64,000 nt of DNA from UBA1366 sp047602575 (GTDB lineage: Bacteria; Bacillota; Clostridia; Oscillospirales; Ruminococcaceae). Location: assembly GCA_047602575.1 (NCBI GenBank), contig JASGGY010000005.1, positions 138,720 through 202,719 on the forward strand, read 5' to 3'. The position numbers and the translations under genes were made by a program. The notes below the pieces were generated by a model. It had not been told where the DNA came from. It did no database searches and saw nothing but the letters and a program-made list of their open reading frames with translations. Below are positions 39,180 to 47,372 of the stretch, one piece after another (the first letter of the stretch is position 1; each line of letters begins with the position of its first letter).

Positions 39180-39208
39180 AGTATACAACCCCGCGCCCGC
39201 AAAGTCAA
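39180..39208 (-). promoter_or_regulatory. Promoter of pflB
   Basis: Minus-strand TTGACT (39203-39208) and TATACT (39180-39185) have a 17-bp spacer. About 230 bp between this and the opposing promoter at 39445 show nothing I can name. Confidence 0.8.
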
Positions 39209-39444
39209 CGGTTCGGCTGCCGAAAAACACATTTTCAGCGTTTTTTCGTAAATCAACCCCTTTCGTGCCGCGTTTTTGTATAGATTCCACAGGGATGTTT
39301 GATCTATATCTTGTGTCTGCGCCAATCAGTAAGCCCAAGCGGTAGACAAGAAGCGCGTATTTGCACGCGAGAAGCAAAAAAGCGCAGCATGGTAGTTTCA
39401 AAACACGGTAAAACGGCTTTTCGTGAAAAAGTTTTAGATAACGC

Positions 39445-39473
39445 TTGTAATTTTTTCGGTTATCTTGTATAAT
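39445..39473 (+). promoter_or_regulatory. Promoter of the BspA-like/HPrK/PqqD unit
   Basis: TTGTAA (39445-39450) and TATAAT (39468-39473) have a 17-bp spacer. Confidence 0.7.
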
Positions 39474-39474
39474 T

Positions 39475-39484
39475 GATACGTATC
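39475..39484. promoter_or_regulatory. 10-bp palindrome just after the -10 box
   Basis: GATACGTATC is a perfect palindrome starting 2 bp after TATAAT, where a repressor would block initiation. It is short, so chance is possible. Confidence 0.35.
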
Positions 39485-39531
39485 GTTAGAGAAACCGTCC
39501 GCTTTTGCGGGCTGAGGAAAGGTTGATTCGG

Positions 39532-42249
39532 ATGAGCAGGAAAAGATTCGGAGCGATGTTCAAAAGGCTGTTGTCCGCTGTGACGGCTGCGGCGCTCGCT
39601 GTTAGCATTGTCGCGGAGGGCGCGGTGCTTCATGCGGCGGCAGAAACGGCAGATGTTACGGATACGGTGGTGCTGTACGCTGTCAATGCAGGCTATGCCA
39701 TCACGCCTGAAATTCCGGACAATTACGCAACAAGCTATCAGGCGGATCTGACCGCGTCGCAGCTTGCCGGCATCACGTGGGAGGACAATTATTACGTCAG
39801 CGTTTCCGACGCCGGCGTGGTGACGCCCAAGCAGCTGACCTGGTATTATTTCGGCGGCTTCTGGAATCTGATTCCTACAACAGGCTACACCCAGACCAAG
39901 CAGACCTACAGCTTCGGGCATACGACGCTCACGGGAACATATTCCGGCGGTACGATCACGCTTGACGTGACAGTGAAGGATTACGCCGACGTGTATGTCC
40001 AGAAGGTGATGGACGATTACCTTTCCGCAAGCATCACCGACGGAATGTCGGAAACCGGCAGATTTGCGGTGATCAGCGATTTTGTTTCCGGATATTCCTG
40101 CGCAAGCAACGGCTCAACCAGCATCAAATCGCTGATTTTAAACGGCACCGGATCGCCGCTCGCGTTTTCCGAGCTGGTCTGCGCACTGTGTGACAAAGCC
40201 GGACTCCAAAGCAAGCGCCGCATGGACACAACGACCGTCACCACCGAAAGCGGAACCAGCACGACCTATACTTACACCAACCTGATCCTTGTTGACGGCG
40301 TAAAATACCGCGCGGACTTCGGCACAATCGGCACAGCACCGCGCACCGGCACGCTCACACCCTACACCTCCAACTTTGAATTTATTTATAACGACGTACA
40401 GCAAGCCTACGCGGTGTCGATGTACACCGGCTTTGATCAGGACGTGACCGTTCCGGCGGAAGTCAATGGGTATCCTGTGGTCAGAATTTTAGCGTATGCG
40501 TTTTCCGGCTTTACAGGCAAGGGCGTAAAAAGCGTCACCCTGCCGGATGCGGTGACGGTGATTAACGCCAACGCGTTTAACGGCAACCCGACGCTTGAAA
40601 CCATAAACTTCGGCAGCGGGCTGAAAACCATCGGTGCAAACGCGTTCAGCTATGCAACCAGGCTCACCGCTGCGCAGCTGCCCGCCGGTGTCACATCGGT
40701 CGGCGATTCTGCGTTTAAAGGCTGTACAGCGCTTGAAAGCATCAGCCTGCCCAGCGGATTGACGGCAATTCCGGTGTCGATGGCAAGCGACTGTACGGCG
40801 CTGAAAAGCGTTGTCATCCCGTCCTCCGTCACAACCGTGGGCGATCATGCGTTTAACGGCTGTTCGTCGCTGCAAAGCGCCGATATTTCCGCGGTGACTG
40901 CAGTGAAGGAGTATACCTTTAACGACTGCGCCGCGCTTACCAGCGTCAAGCTTTCCCCCGCACTGACCATGATCGACGCGTATGCGTTCATGAACTGTGT
41001 GTCGCTGTCGGACATCACGCTTCCCGAAAGCCTGACCAATCTGGGAATCCAGTGCTTTTTCGGCTGTGCGGCGCTGGAAAGCCTGACCATCCCAGCCGGT
41101 GTGAAGGAGCTTCGGACCTATACCTTCCGCGATTTAAGCAAGCTTGTGATCACCGTTCCGGCAACTGTCACGAGCATCGCTTCCGACGCGCTGCTCGGCG
41201 TAAAAACCATCCGCTGCGAACGCAGCAGCACGGCGTATACCTATGCGAAAACAAACCGCGTGGCGTATCAGGTTACGAATCCGATTGACCTCAGCGGTGC
41301 GGCGGCGGTGCTTTCGCAGACGAAATACACCTACACCGGAAATGCCTGCAAGCCGTCCGTAAAAGTAACCCTCGCCGACGGCACGGTTCTGACCGCCGGA
41401 ACGGACTATACCATGACCTACGCCGACAACACCGCGGCGGGAACCGCCACGGCAACGGTCAGTCCGACGGACATTTCCATCGGAAGCATCACGCTGACGT
41501 TTACCATCTCCCCCGCGTCCATGACCGTCACCGCAGACGGCGTATCGAAGACCTATGACGGAAAGGCGTATGGGATTTCCGTAACCGCTCCGGGCGGGGC
41601 GGCGGTGTCCTACAGCACGGATCAGAAAACCTATTCCGCGACAAAACCGACCTATTCAAAAGCGGGCACATACACCGTTTATTACAAAGTCACCAAAGCA
41701 AATTACGCCGTCGTCACCGGCAGCCAAACGGTGAAAATCGCTGCAAAGAGCATTTTCGCGATGACCGCATCGCTTTCCGCGGCAAGCTATACATATAGCG
41801 GCGCTGCGAAAAAGCCGACGGTGACGCTGAAAAACGGCGCAACCGCGCTGAAGCTGAACGCGGATTACACCGTGACCTATTCCGCCAACGCCCTCCCCGG
41901 CAAAGCGACCGTCACCGTCAAGGGCAAGGGCAATTTTACCGGAACAAAAACGCTGACCTTTACGATCAAACCGAAAACGCCTGTTGCCACGGCCACCGCG
42001 GGAACAAAAAAAGCGACCGTTAAATGGGGCAAGGTAGCCGGCGCGTCGGGCTATACCGTGTACATGGCGACCTCAAAAACTGGCACTTACACAAAAATCG
42101 CAACCGTTTCTTCTACAAAAACAAGCTATGCAAAAACAGGGCTGACCACCGGAAAAACCTATTATTTTAAACTTGTCGCTTATAAAGTCGCGACGGGCGG
42201 GAATATCAATTCTGCGGCGTCCGCGGTGGTTTTGGCAAAAATCAAATAG
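39532..42249 (+). CDS. Secreted BspA-like LRR protein with degenerate transglutaminase-like domain
   Basis: A 905-aa exported protein. The signal peptide covers about residues 1-40. Residues 150-300 follow the transglutaminase-core pattern, but GSPLAFSELVCALCDKAGL has Pro where the catalytic Cys belongs, and the His position is also lost in YTYTNLILVDG; the Asp in YRADFGT stays. About eight BspA-type repeats follow (IGANAFSYATRLTAAQLPAG), then two to three MBG-like modules and a terminal Fn3 domain (GASGYTVYMATSKTGTY). No cell-wall anchor is seen. The next gene starts 8 bp after its stop, so it heads the HPrK/PqqD cassette. ATG 39532 follows AGGAAAGG. Confidence 0.82.
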   Translation: MSRKRFGAMFKRLLSAVTAAALAVSIVAEGAVLHAAAETADVTDTVVLYAVNAGYAITPEIPDNYATSYQADLTASQLAGITWEDNYYVSVSDAGVVTPKQLTWYYFGGFWNLIPTTGYTQTKQTYSFGHTTLTGTYSGGTITLDVTVKDYADVYVQKVMDDYLSASITDGMSETGRFAVISDFVSGYSCASNGSTSIKSLILNGTGSPLAFSELVCALCDKAGLQSKRRMDTTTVTTESGTSTTYTYTNLILVDGVKYRADFGTIGTAPRTGTLTPYTSNFEFIYNDVQQAYAVSMYTGFDQDVTVPAEVNGYPVVRILAYAFSGFTGKGVKSVTLPDAVTVINANAFNGNPTLETINFGSGLKTIGANAFSYATRLTAAQLPAGVTSVGDSAFKGCTALESISLPSGLTAIPVSMASDCTALKSVVIPSSVTTVGDHAFNGCSSLQSADISAVTAVKEYTFNDCAALTSVKLSPALTMIDAYAFMNCVSLSDITLPESLTNLGIQCFFGCAALESLTIPAGVKELRTYTFRDLSKLVITVPATVTSIASDALLGVKTIRCERSSTAYTYAKTNRVAYQVTNPIDLSGAAAVLSQTKYTYTGNACKPSVKVTLADGTVLTAGTDYTMTYADNTAAGTATATVSPTDISIGSITLTFTISPASMTVTADGVSKTYDGKAYGISVTAPGGAAVSYSTDQKTYSATKPTYSKAGTYTVYYKVTKANYAVVTGSQTVKIAAKSIFAMTASLSAASYTYSGAAKKPTVTLKNGATALKLNADYTVTYSANALPGKATVTVKGKGNFTGTKTLTFTIKPKTPVATATAGTKKATVKWGKVAGASGYTVYMATSKTGTYTKIATVSSTKTSYAKTGLTTGKTYYFKLVAYKVATGGNINSAASAVVLAKIK

Positions 42250-42257
42250 CAGGGGTG

Positions 42258-43005
42258 ATGGCATATCAGATACCGGATCGCCGGTCTGACAACGGAGATT
42301 GACAACCACAGCGCAGAACTCCGCGCGCAGATGGAGGCCTACCGCGTGCCGGAGGCGGGTGCGGCGGACGTGACGTTTTCCGTGACAAAGCGCGGGATGG
42401 ACGCCGTTTTCGCCGCCGGAGAAACCCTCACGGAGGAATCCGCCGAATACATTCTCACCGGCGCGGAATTTGCCGGGCGCATCCTGCGTCACGGCGCGTT
42501 TGCCCTGCATTCGTCCGCTGTGGTGTACCGCGGCCGTGCGGTGTTGTTTTCGGCACCCAGCGGCACGGGGAAATCCACCCACACCGCACTGTGGCTCGAC
42601 CGCTTCGGCGCGGACGCATACATCTTAAACGATGACAAGCCCGTCATCCGGCGGGAAGGGGATTGCCTGTTCGCCTACGGTACGCCGTGGAGCGGGAAAA
42701 CTCGCCTCAACCGGAACCTGCGCGTACCGCTGCATGCTGTGGTGTTCCTGACCCAGTCGCCCGACAACCGCATCGCGCCCATGTCCACGACGGAAGCGGT
42801 CAAGATGCTGTATTATCAGGCGATGCGCTGCGACAGCTCCCCGCGCGGCACGGCAGCGCTGCTCGATCTCATCGGCGACGTGGCGGAGCATATCCCGCTC
42901 TTCAGACTGCATTGCAATATGAATCCGGATGCGGCGCAAACGGCGTTCCGCGCACTGTTTCCGGAGCAAAGTTCACAAACGCGCGATACGGAGGAACAAG
43001 AATGA
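42258..43005 (+). CDS. HPr kinase-like ATP-binding protein, probable frameshift at codon 3
   Basis: An HprK C-terminal-like protein (about 249 aa if repaired). Walker A is SAPSGTGKSTHT, followed by ILNDDKPVIRR and YGTPWSGKTRLNRN, with CDSSPRGTAALLDLI later. Such proteins phosphorylate peptide or protein Ser/Thr; homologues occur in lasso-peptide clusters. The frame downstream begins with YRIAGLTTEIDN, the expected N-terminus, but has no start codon before ATG 42331. ATG 42258 lies in another frame. Removing one T at 42264-42266 joins them as MAYRYRIAGL. So it is either a one-base error/mutation or starts non-canonically. The 3' end overlaps the PqqD gene (ATGA). Confidence 0.72.
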
Positions 43006-43265
43006 AAATCAAACAGGGCTATATGCTCCGCACGGTTGCGGGAAACGCGGTGGTCGTGCCGACGGGAAAAGCCGCGCTGGATTTTTCCGGCGTGATTTCC
43101 CTCAACGAAACCGGCGCATTTTTATGGAAGCTGCTCGAGCAGGATGCGGACACGGACGCGCTGGTCAAGGGCTTGCTGAACGAATTTGACACCGACGAAG
43201 CGACGGCGCGGCGAGATGTGAGCGGCTTCTACGAAAAGCTGGAAAAGGCGGGTTTGCTTGCATAA
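43002..43265 (+). CDS. PqqD-family peptide-binding (RRE-like) protein
   Basis: An 87-aa winged-helix protein of the PqqD family: MKIKQGYMLRTVAGNAVVVP, SGVISLNETGAFLWKLLEQ, LVKGLLNEFDTDEATARRDV and FYEKLEKAGLL. PqqD-type domains bind RiPP precursor leader peptides and present them to maturases. ATG 43002 overlaps the kinase stop, and the gene overlaps the next start by 8 bp. No radical-SAM maturase or precursor peptide gene is visible nearby. Its client could be encoded elsewhere or be one of the neighbours. Confidence 0.87.
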   Translation: MKIKQGYMLRTVAGNAVVVPTGKAALDFSGVISLNETGAFLWKLLEQDADTDALVKGLLNEFDTDEATARRDVSGFYEKLEKAGLLA

Positions 43266-43746
43266 ACGCATTGCGATGGCGGCGATCGAGCCGCTGCTGC
43301 TGGAAACGCTTGCCGCGGGCGGCGAGGTGACGCTGACCGTGACGGGGGTCAGTATGCGCCCGATGCTCCGGCACGGCGAGGACAGAATTGTTTTAAAAAG
43401 CCACGACGGGCGGGCTTTGAAAAAATACGAGCTGCCGCTCTATTGCCGCGCGGACGGGCGGTACGTCCTTCACCGGATCGTGGGGGTAAAACGCACCGCA
43501 GACGGTGTGCGCTATACCGCGCTCGGCGACAACCAGACCGCAAAGGAACACGGCATTACGCCCGACCGGATCGTGGGCATCGCCGTCGCTTGGCAGCGCG
43601 GGACGCAGTATTATCCCTGTTCCGGCATCCGCTACGGATTGTATTGCCGGCTGTGGTATCACACTTTAATCCTGCGGCGGATTTACCGCGGCGGAAAACG
43701 CATCCTGCGCATCGTCCTGAAAAAGAACGGAGATCACAAAGCATGA
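43258..43746 (+). CDS. S24/S26-family (signal-peptidase-like) protease
   Basis: A 162-aa protein. The serine-site motif is GVSMRPMLRHGEDRIVL (Ser32). Instead of the bacterial lysine, the second site reads YVLHRIVGV (His72), as in ER/archaeal-type signal peptidases, followed by LGDNQT with the conserved GDN. No N-terminal transmembrane helix is present, and the C-terminus is basic and amphipathic. TTG 43258 overlaps pqqD by 8 bp; ATG 43276 is an alternative six codons later. Position in the cassette suggests processing of a peptide rather than general secretion. Confidence 0.78.
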   Translation: MHKRIAMAAIEPLLLETLAAGGEVTLTVTGVSMRPMLRHGEDRIVLKSHDGRALKKYELPLYCRADGRYVLHRIVGVKRTADGVRYTALGDNQTAKEHGITPDRIVGIAVAWQRGTQYYPCSGIRYGLYCRLWYHTLILRRIYRGGKRILRIVLKKNGDHKA

Positions 43747-44909
43747 ACAACCGCGACTATTTCCTGCATCTGCTGGCATCGGTTCTGCACGGGCGCGCAC
43801 CGCTTGCGCCGCCGCTGGCGACCGACTGGACTGCGATCTACCGCTGTGCCGACGCGCACCAGCTGCATATGTTCTTGTGCGAAGCGGTGAGTTTGCTTCC
43901 CACAGCCGACCGGCCGCCGGAAGCGATTCTGAAAGCGCTTTCCCGCCGGAGCAAGCGCGAGCTGCTGCGCGACACGGTACAAGCCGCGTCGGAGGACGAG
44001 CTGACCCGCGCACTGGAGCAGCAGGGCATCCGGCACGTTCCGTTTAAAGGGCGCAGGCTGAAGAAGCTTTACCCGAAGCCGGAGCTGCGGATGATGGCGG
44101 ATCTGGATGTGCTCATCGATGCGCGCGACGCGAAAAAGGTGCGCGCGCTGATGCTGGAGCTGGGGTATCAGAGCGAGGAATTCGGCAGAAACCACGATGT
44201 GTATTTCCGCCAGCCGTTTATGAATGTTGAAATGCACAGACGGCTGGTTGCGGCGCGTTCGCCTTTTTCGTCGGCGCTGAAGAATTATTACGCCGATGCG
44301 AAGCCGCAGGCAGGCAGCGCGTTCCGGTGTGCGTTTTCTGACGAGGCGCTGTTTGTCTATCTGCTGATTCATATGCACAAGCATTTTATCAGCGGCGGAA
44401 CGGGCATCCGTATGTTTTTGGACATATGGCTGTTCCACCGCGCGCTGGATGAACAGTTCGACACCGCCGCCGTAAACAAAACGCTTGAAAAAATCGGGCT
44501 GAGTGAATTCCGCGACATGGCGCTGCGACAGGGCGACGCGTGGTTCGGCGCGGACAGCCTGCGCGGTGTGTTTTCCGACGACAAGGAAATCCGAGATTTT
44601 GTGTTCGGCAGCGGCACATACGGCACAGAACACCACGGCACAGCCGCCAAGCTGCTCGAAAACCGCGGCGGGATGCTGCGCAGAACGCTGGAGTTCTGTT
44701 TTCCGCCGCTTGACCGGATGGCGGTTCAGTATCCGGTTTTGGGAAAGCTGCCGGTGCTGCTGCCGCTTTGCTGGGTTGCGCGCGGGGCGCGGGATGTGTT
44801 CCGCTTTCCGCAGAGAAGTCTGCGCAATTTCCGCCGCACGACCGCACTGACACCGGAGCAGATCGACACCGTCCGCAGGGTTTATAAAAAATCCGGACTG
44901 ATCAGATAA
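43743..44909 (+). CDS. Nucleotidyltransferase family protein (NTP_transf_5 type)
   Basis: A 388-aa protein of the uncharacterised nucleotidyltransferase family seen in RiPP and polysaccharide loci. The signature is VPFKGRRLKKLYPKPELRMM followed by ADLDVLID, where Asp-x-Asp binds metal. VYFRQPFMNVEMHRRLV and LLIHMHKHFISGGTGIRMFLD follow. Homologues accompany HPr-kinase-like genes in lasso-peptide clusters. ATG 43743 overlaps the preceding stop (ATGA), and a strong terminator follows, closing the unit. The C-terminal 60 residues are basic and partly hydrophobic. Confidence 0.82.
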   Translation: MNNRDYFLHLLASVLHGRAPLAPPLATDWTAIYRCADAHQLHMFLCEAVSLLPTADRPPEAILKALSRRSKRELLRDTVQAASEDELTRALEQQGIRHVPFKGRRLKKLYPKPELRMMADLDVLIDARDAKKVRALMLELGYQSEEFGRNHDVYFRQPFMNVEMHRRLVAARSPFSSALKNYYADAKPQAGSAFRCAFSDEALFVYLLIHMHKHFISGGTGIRMFLDIWLFHRALDEQFDTAAVNKTLEKIGLSEFRDMALRQGDAWFGADSLRGVFSDDKEIRDFVFGSGTYGTEHHGTAAKLLENRGGMLRRTLEFCFPPLDRMAVQYPVLGKLPVLLPLCWVARGARDVFRFPQRSLRNFRRTTALTPEQIDTVRRVYKKSGLIR

Positions 44910-44911
44910 CC

Positions 44912-44942
44912 ACCGCCGTCGGGAATGCCCGGCGGTTTTTTT
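44912..44942 (+). terminator. Terminator of the HPrK/PqqD cassette
   Basis: ACCGCCGTCGGG and CCCGGCGGT flank AATG (one bulge), followed by TTTTTTT. Confidence 0.88.
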
Positions 44943-44966
44943 GCCGTAATTTTTCTTGCGTCAGGC

Positions 44967-44995
44967 TTGATTTTTCAGAACCTGTGTAGTATAAT
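44967..44995 (+). promoter_or_regulatory. Promoter of the 155-aa membrane protein gene
   Basis: TTGATT (44967-44972) and TATAAT (44990-44995) have a 17-bp spacer. Confidence 0.75.
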
Positions 44996-45063
44996 AGTAT
45001 AATTAGCTATCTTATACGCTGTTATTTGGTTTTACAGAAATTAATTTAAAGGAAGTTATCAGC

Positions 45064-45531
45064 ATGATACAGTTCCCCGCACTTGCGCAAACCGTTGCAC
45101 ACAGCCTCGCGCAGGCAAGCGACACCGCAATTTATAATGTCTACACCCCGCTGCCGTATAAAACGCACATGATTTTCTGCTGTCTGGCGACGCTGCTTTA
45201 TGCGTTCCAGTTCAGCCGCAAGCGTAAATTCTATTATCTGCTCATGCTCATCGCCATCGACCTGACGATCGTCACCCAATTCACCGACAAGGAAAGCACC
45301 ATCCACCTGCTGGGTGCGGCGGAAGCAGTTCTGCTGATCGCGGCGTTTGTGGTGTCGCGGATTGACGCGCGGAAGGCGAAAGCCCGTACCGCTGCCCTTG
45401 CGCAGGAAGAACAGGCGCGCGCGCAGATCGCGGCGGACAACGAGAATGCCGAGCGTGCGTTTGAGCGCGCGGAATTCATCGACCATGCCTTTGACGAAAA
45501 GGACAGTCCGGACGAAAACCTGAAGCTGTAA
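45064..45531 (+). CDS. Membrane protein with charged C-terminal helix, unknown
   Basis: A 155-aa protein with about three hydrophobic segments (MIFCCLATLLYAF, FYYLLMLIAIDLTIV, LGAAEAVLLIAAFVV). A long, Ala/Glu/Arg-rich C-terminal helix (100-150) is likely a coiled coil. No family is recognised. AAAGGAAG precedes ATG at suitable distance. The 2-hydroxyacid dehydrogenase gene follows within 20 bp and is probably co-transcribed. Confidence 0.62.
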   Translation: MIQFPALAQTVAHSLAQASDTAIYNVYTPLPYKTHMIFCCLATLLYAFQFSRKRKFYYLLMLIAIDLTIVTQFTDKESTIHLLGAAEAVLLIAAFVVSRIDARKAKARTAALAQEEQARAQIAADNENAERAFERAEFIDHAFDEKDSPDENLKL

Positions 45532-45550
45532 GTACAGACACGGAGCGTAA

Positions 45551-46513
45551 TTGAAATTGAAAATTGTATTGCTTGACTGGGAAACCGTGACGGGAAATCC
45601 CGCAGAGCTGGCGGAAATCACCGCACAGGGCGAAGCGGTGCTGTTTCCGGAAACGGCGGATATGGATATCGCCGCAGCCATCGGCGGCGCGGACGCGGTG
45701 ATCTGCAACAAATGCCACATCACCGAGGACGTGTTTGCGCGCTGTCCGAACCTGAAATTCGTCGGGCTGTTCGCGACGGGCTATAACAATGTTGACACCG
45801 ATGCGGCGACGCGCCGGGGGGCTGTGGTCTGCAATGTGCCGGATTATTCCACCGACGCGGTCGCGCAGCACACCATGGCGTTCATCCTCAATCGCTTCAG
45901 CCGGGTGGGAGAGTACGCCGCCAACGTCAAAGCGGGCGACTGGATCCGCTGCAAGCGTTTTTCGGGCTTTCACCTGCCCACGGAGGAACTCAGCGGGAAA
46001 ACATTAGGAATCGTCGGCTTCGGCAACATCGGGCGGCGCGTCGCAGAGCTGGGAAATTCGTTCGGTATGCGGGTTTTTGTCTGGAACCGCACGGCGCAGC
46101 GCGTAACGGAAGCCGGGTACGAATTCCTGCCGCTGACGGAGCTTCTTGCGCGGGCGGCTATTGTTTCGCTTCACCTGCCGCTCAATCCCGATACCAAGCA
46201 TATTATAAATGAAAAAACACTTGCCGTTATGAAGCCGGACAGTTTGCTGATCAATACCGCGCGCGGCGGTCTGATTGACGAAAGCGCACTCGCCGCAGCA
46301 CTGAAAAACGGCACAATCGGCGGCGCTTGTCTGGACGTTTTAAAGAAAGAACCGATGACCGCAGACTGTCCGCTGCAGGACGCACCCAACTGCGTGATCA
46401 CTCCGCACGTTGCGTGGTCGCCCGTTCAGACGCGCAGCCGCCTTGTGCGCGCCGTCGCGGAAAACTTGCGCCGTTGGGCGGCGGGGCATCCGCACAATGT
46501 CGTGAATTTGTGA
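45551..46513 (+). CDS. D-isomer specific 2-hydroxyacid dehydrogenase
   Basis: A 320-aa NAD-dependent dehydrogenase. It shows VGLFATGYNNVD, the dinucleotide fold LGIVGFGNIGRRVAELG, and the catalytic Arg in INTARGGLID, Glu in KKEPM and His in TPHVAW. Glycerate/hydroxypyruvate or other D-2-hydroxyacids are the likely substrates; the closest overall look is glycerate dehydrogenase (HprA-like). The start is a TTG (45551 or 45557) with CGGAG upstream; no ATG is available. It precedes proB by 22 bp. Confidence 0.88.
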   Translation: MKLKIVLLDWETVTGNPAELAEITAQGEAVLFPETADMDIAAAIGGADAVICNKCHITEDVFARCPNLKFVGLFATGYNNVDTDAATRRGAVVCNVPDYSTDAVAQHTMAFILNRFSRVGEYAANVKAGDWIRCKRFSGFHLPTEELSGKTLGIVGFGNIGRRVAELGNSFGMRVFVWNRTAQRVTEAGYEFLPLTELLARAAIVSLHLPLNPDTKHIINEKTLAVMKPDSLLINTARGGLIDESALAAALKNGTIGGACLDVLKKEPMTADCPLQDAPNCVITPHVAWSPVQTRSRLVRAVAENLRRWAAGHPHNVVNL

Positions 46514-46535
46514 AATACCGGAAAGAGGAAGCAAC

Positions 46536-47333
46536 GTGATTGATTTCACCAAAAAAACAACTGTTGTCGTCAAGGTCGGTACCTCGACGCTGACGCATAA
46601 AACAGGAAAGCTCAACATCCGCCGCGTGGAGCTGCTGGTGAAAACACTGGCGGATTTGCAAAACGCGGGAAAGAAAGTCATTCTGGTGTCCTCCGGCGCA
46701 ATCGGGCTGGGGATGTCGAAGCTCGGTCTGACGGAGCGCCCGAAGGACACGCCGATGAAGCAGGCGTGCGCGGCGGTCGGGCAGTGCGAGCTGATGTATA
46801 TGTATGAAAAGCTGTTCGCGGAGTACAGCCTGACGGTGGCGCAGATGCTGCTGACTAAGTATGTGCTCATCGAGGATCGGCGCAAGAACGTGGAAAATGC
46901 ACTCGATCGGCTGCTTGCCTGCAACGTCATTCCGGTTGTCAACGAAAACGACACCGTGGCGATCGACGAGTTGGAGCTGGAGGTCGGCGAGAACGACTCC
47001 CTCGCGGCGATGGTTGCGGGGATCGCAAAAGCGGATCTGCTGATCATCATGACCGATCGGGACGGGCTTTATAACAAAGATCCGCGGAAGTTTGAGAACG
47101 CGGAGCTGATCCCGGTGGTGGAAAAAATCGACGGACACATCCGCGAAATCGCCGGCGGCGCAGGCTCAAGCCTCGGCACGGGCGGCATGGCGACGAAAAT
47201 CAAAGCCGCGGAAATTGCCGCCGAACACGGTGTGGACATGGTCATCATGAACGGCGCAAAGCCGCAGCTGCTATATGATTTATTTGAAAACAAACCGGTC
47301 GGTACGCTGTTTGCTGCAACAAAAAACGACTAA
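46536..47333 (+). CDS. proB: Glutamate 5-kinase
   Basis: A 265-aa amino-acid kinase that phosphorylates glutamate as the first step of proline synthesis. It has TTVVVKVGTSTLT, VSSGAIGLGMSKL, NENDTVAIDELE and the ATP site TDRDGLYNKDPRK followed by GTGGMATKIKAAEIA. It lacks the C-terminal PUA domain of longer ProB proteins, a common short form in Firmicutes. The start is GTG with AAAGAGGAA upstream. proA follows 39 bp downstream. Confidence 0.95.
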   Translation: MIDFTKKTTVVVKVGTSTLTHKTGKLNIRRVELLVKTLADLQNAGKKVILVSSGAIGLGMSKLGLTERPKDTPMKQACAAVGQCELMYMYEKLFAEYSLTVAQMLLTKYVLIEDRRKNVENALDRLLACNVIPVVNENDTVAIDELELEVGENDSLAAMVAGIAKADLLIIMTDRDGLYNKDPRKFENAELIPVVEKIDGHIREIAGGAGSSLGTGGMATKIKAAEIAAEHGVDMVIMNGAKPQLLYDLFENKPVGTLFAATKND

Positions 47334-47372
47334 GCCGATGCGAAACCGACTACTGAAAGGACGGTATGGGCT

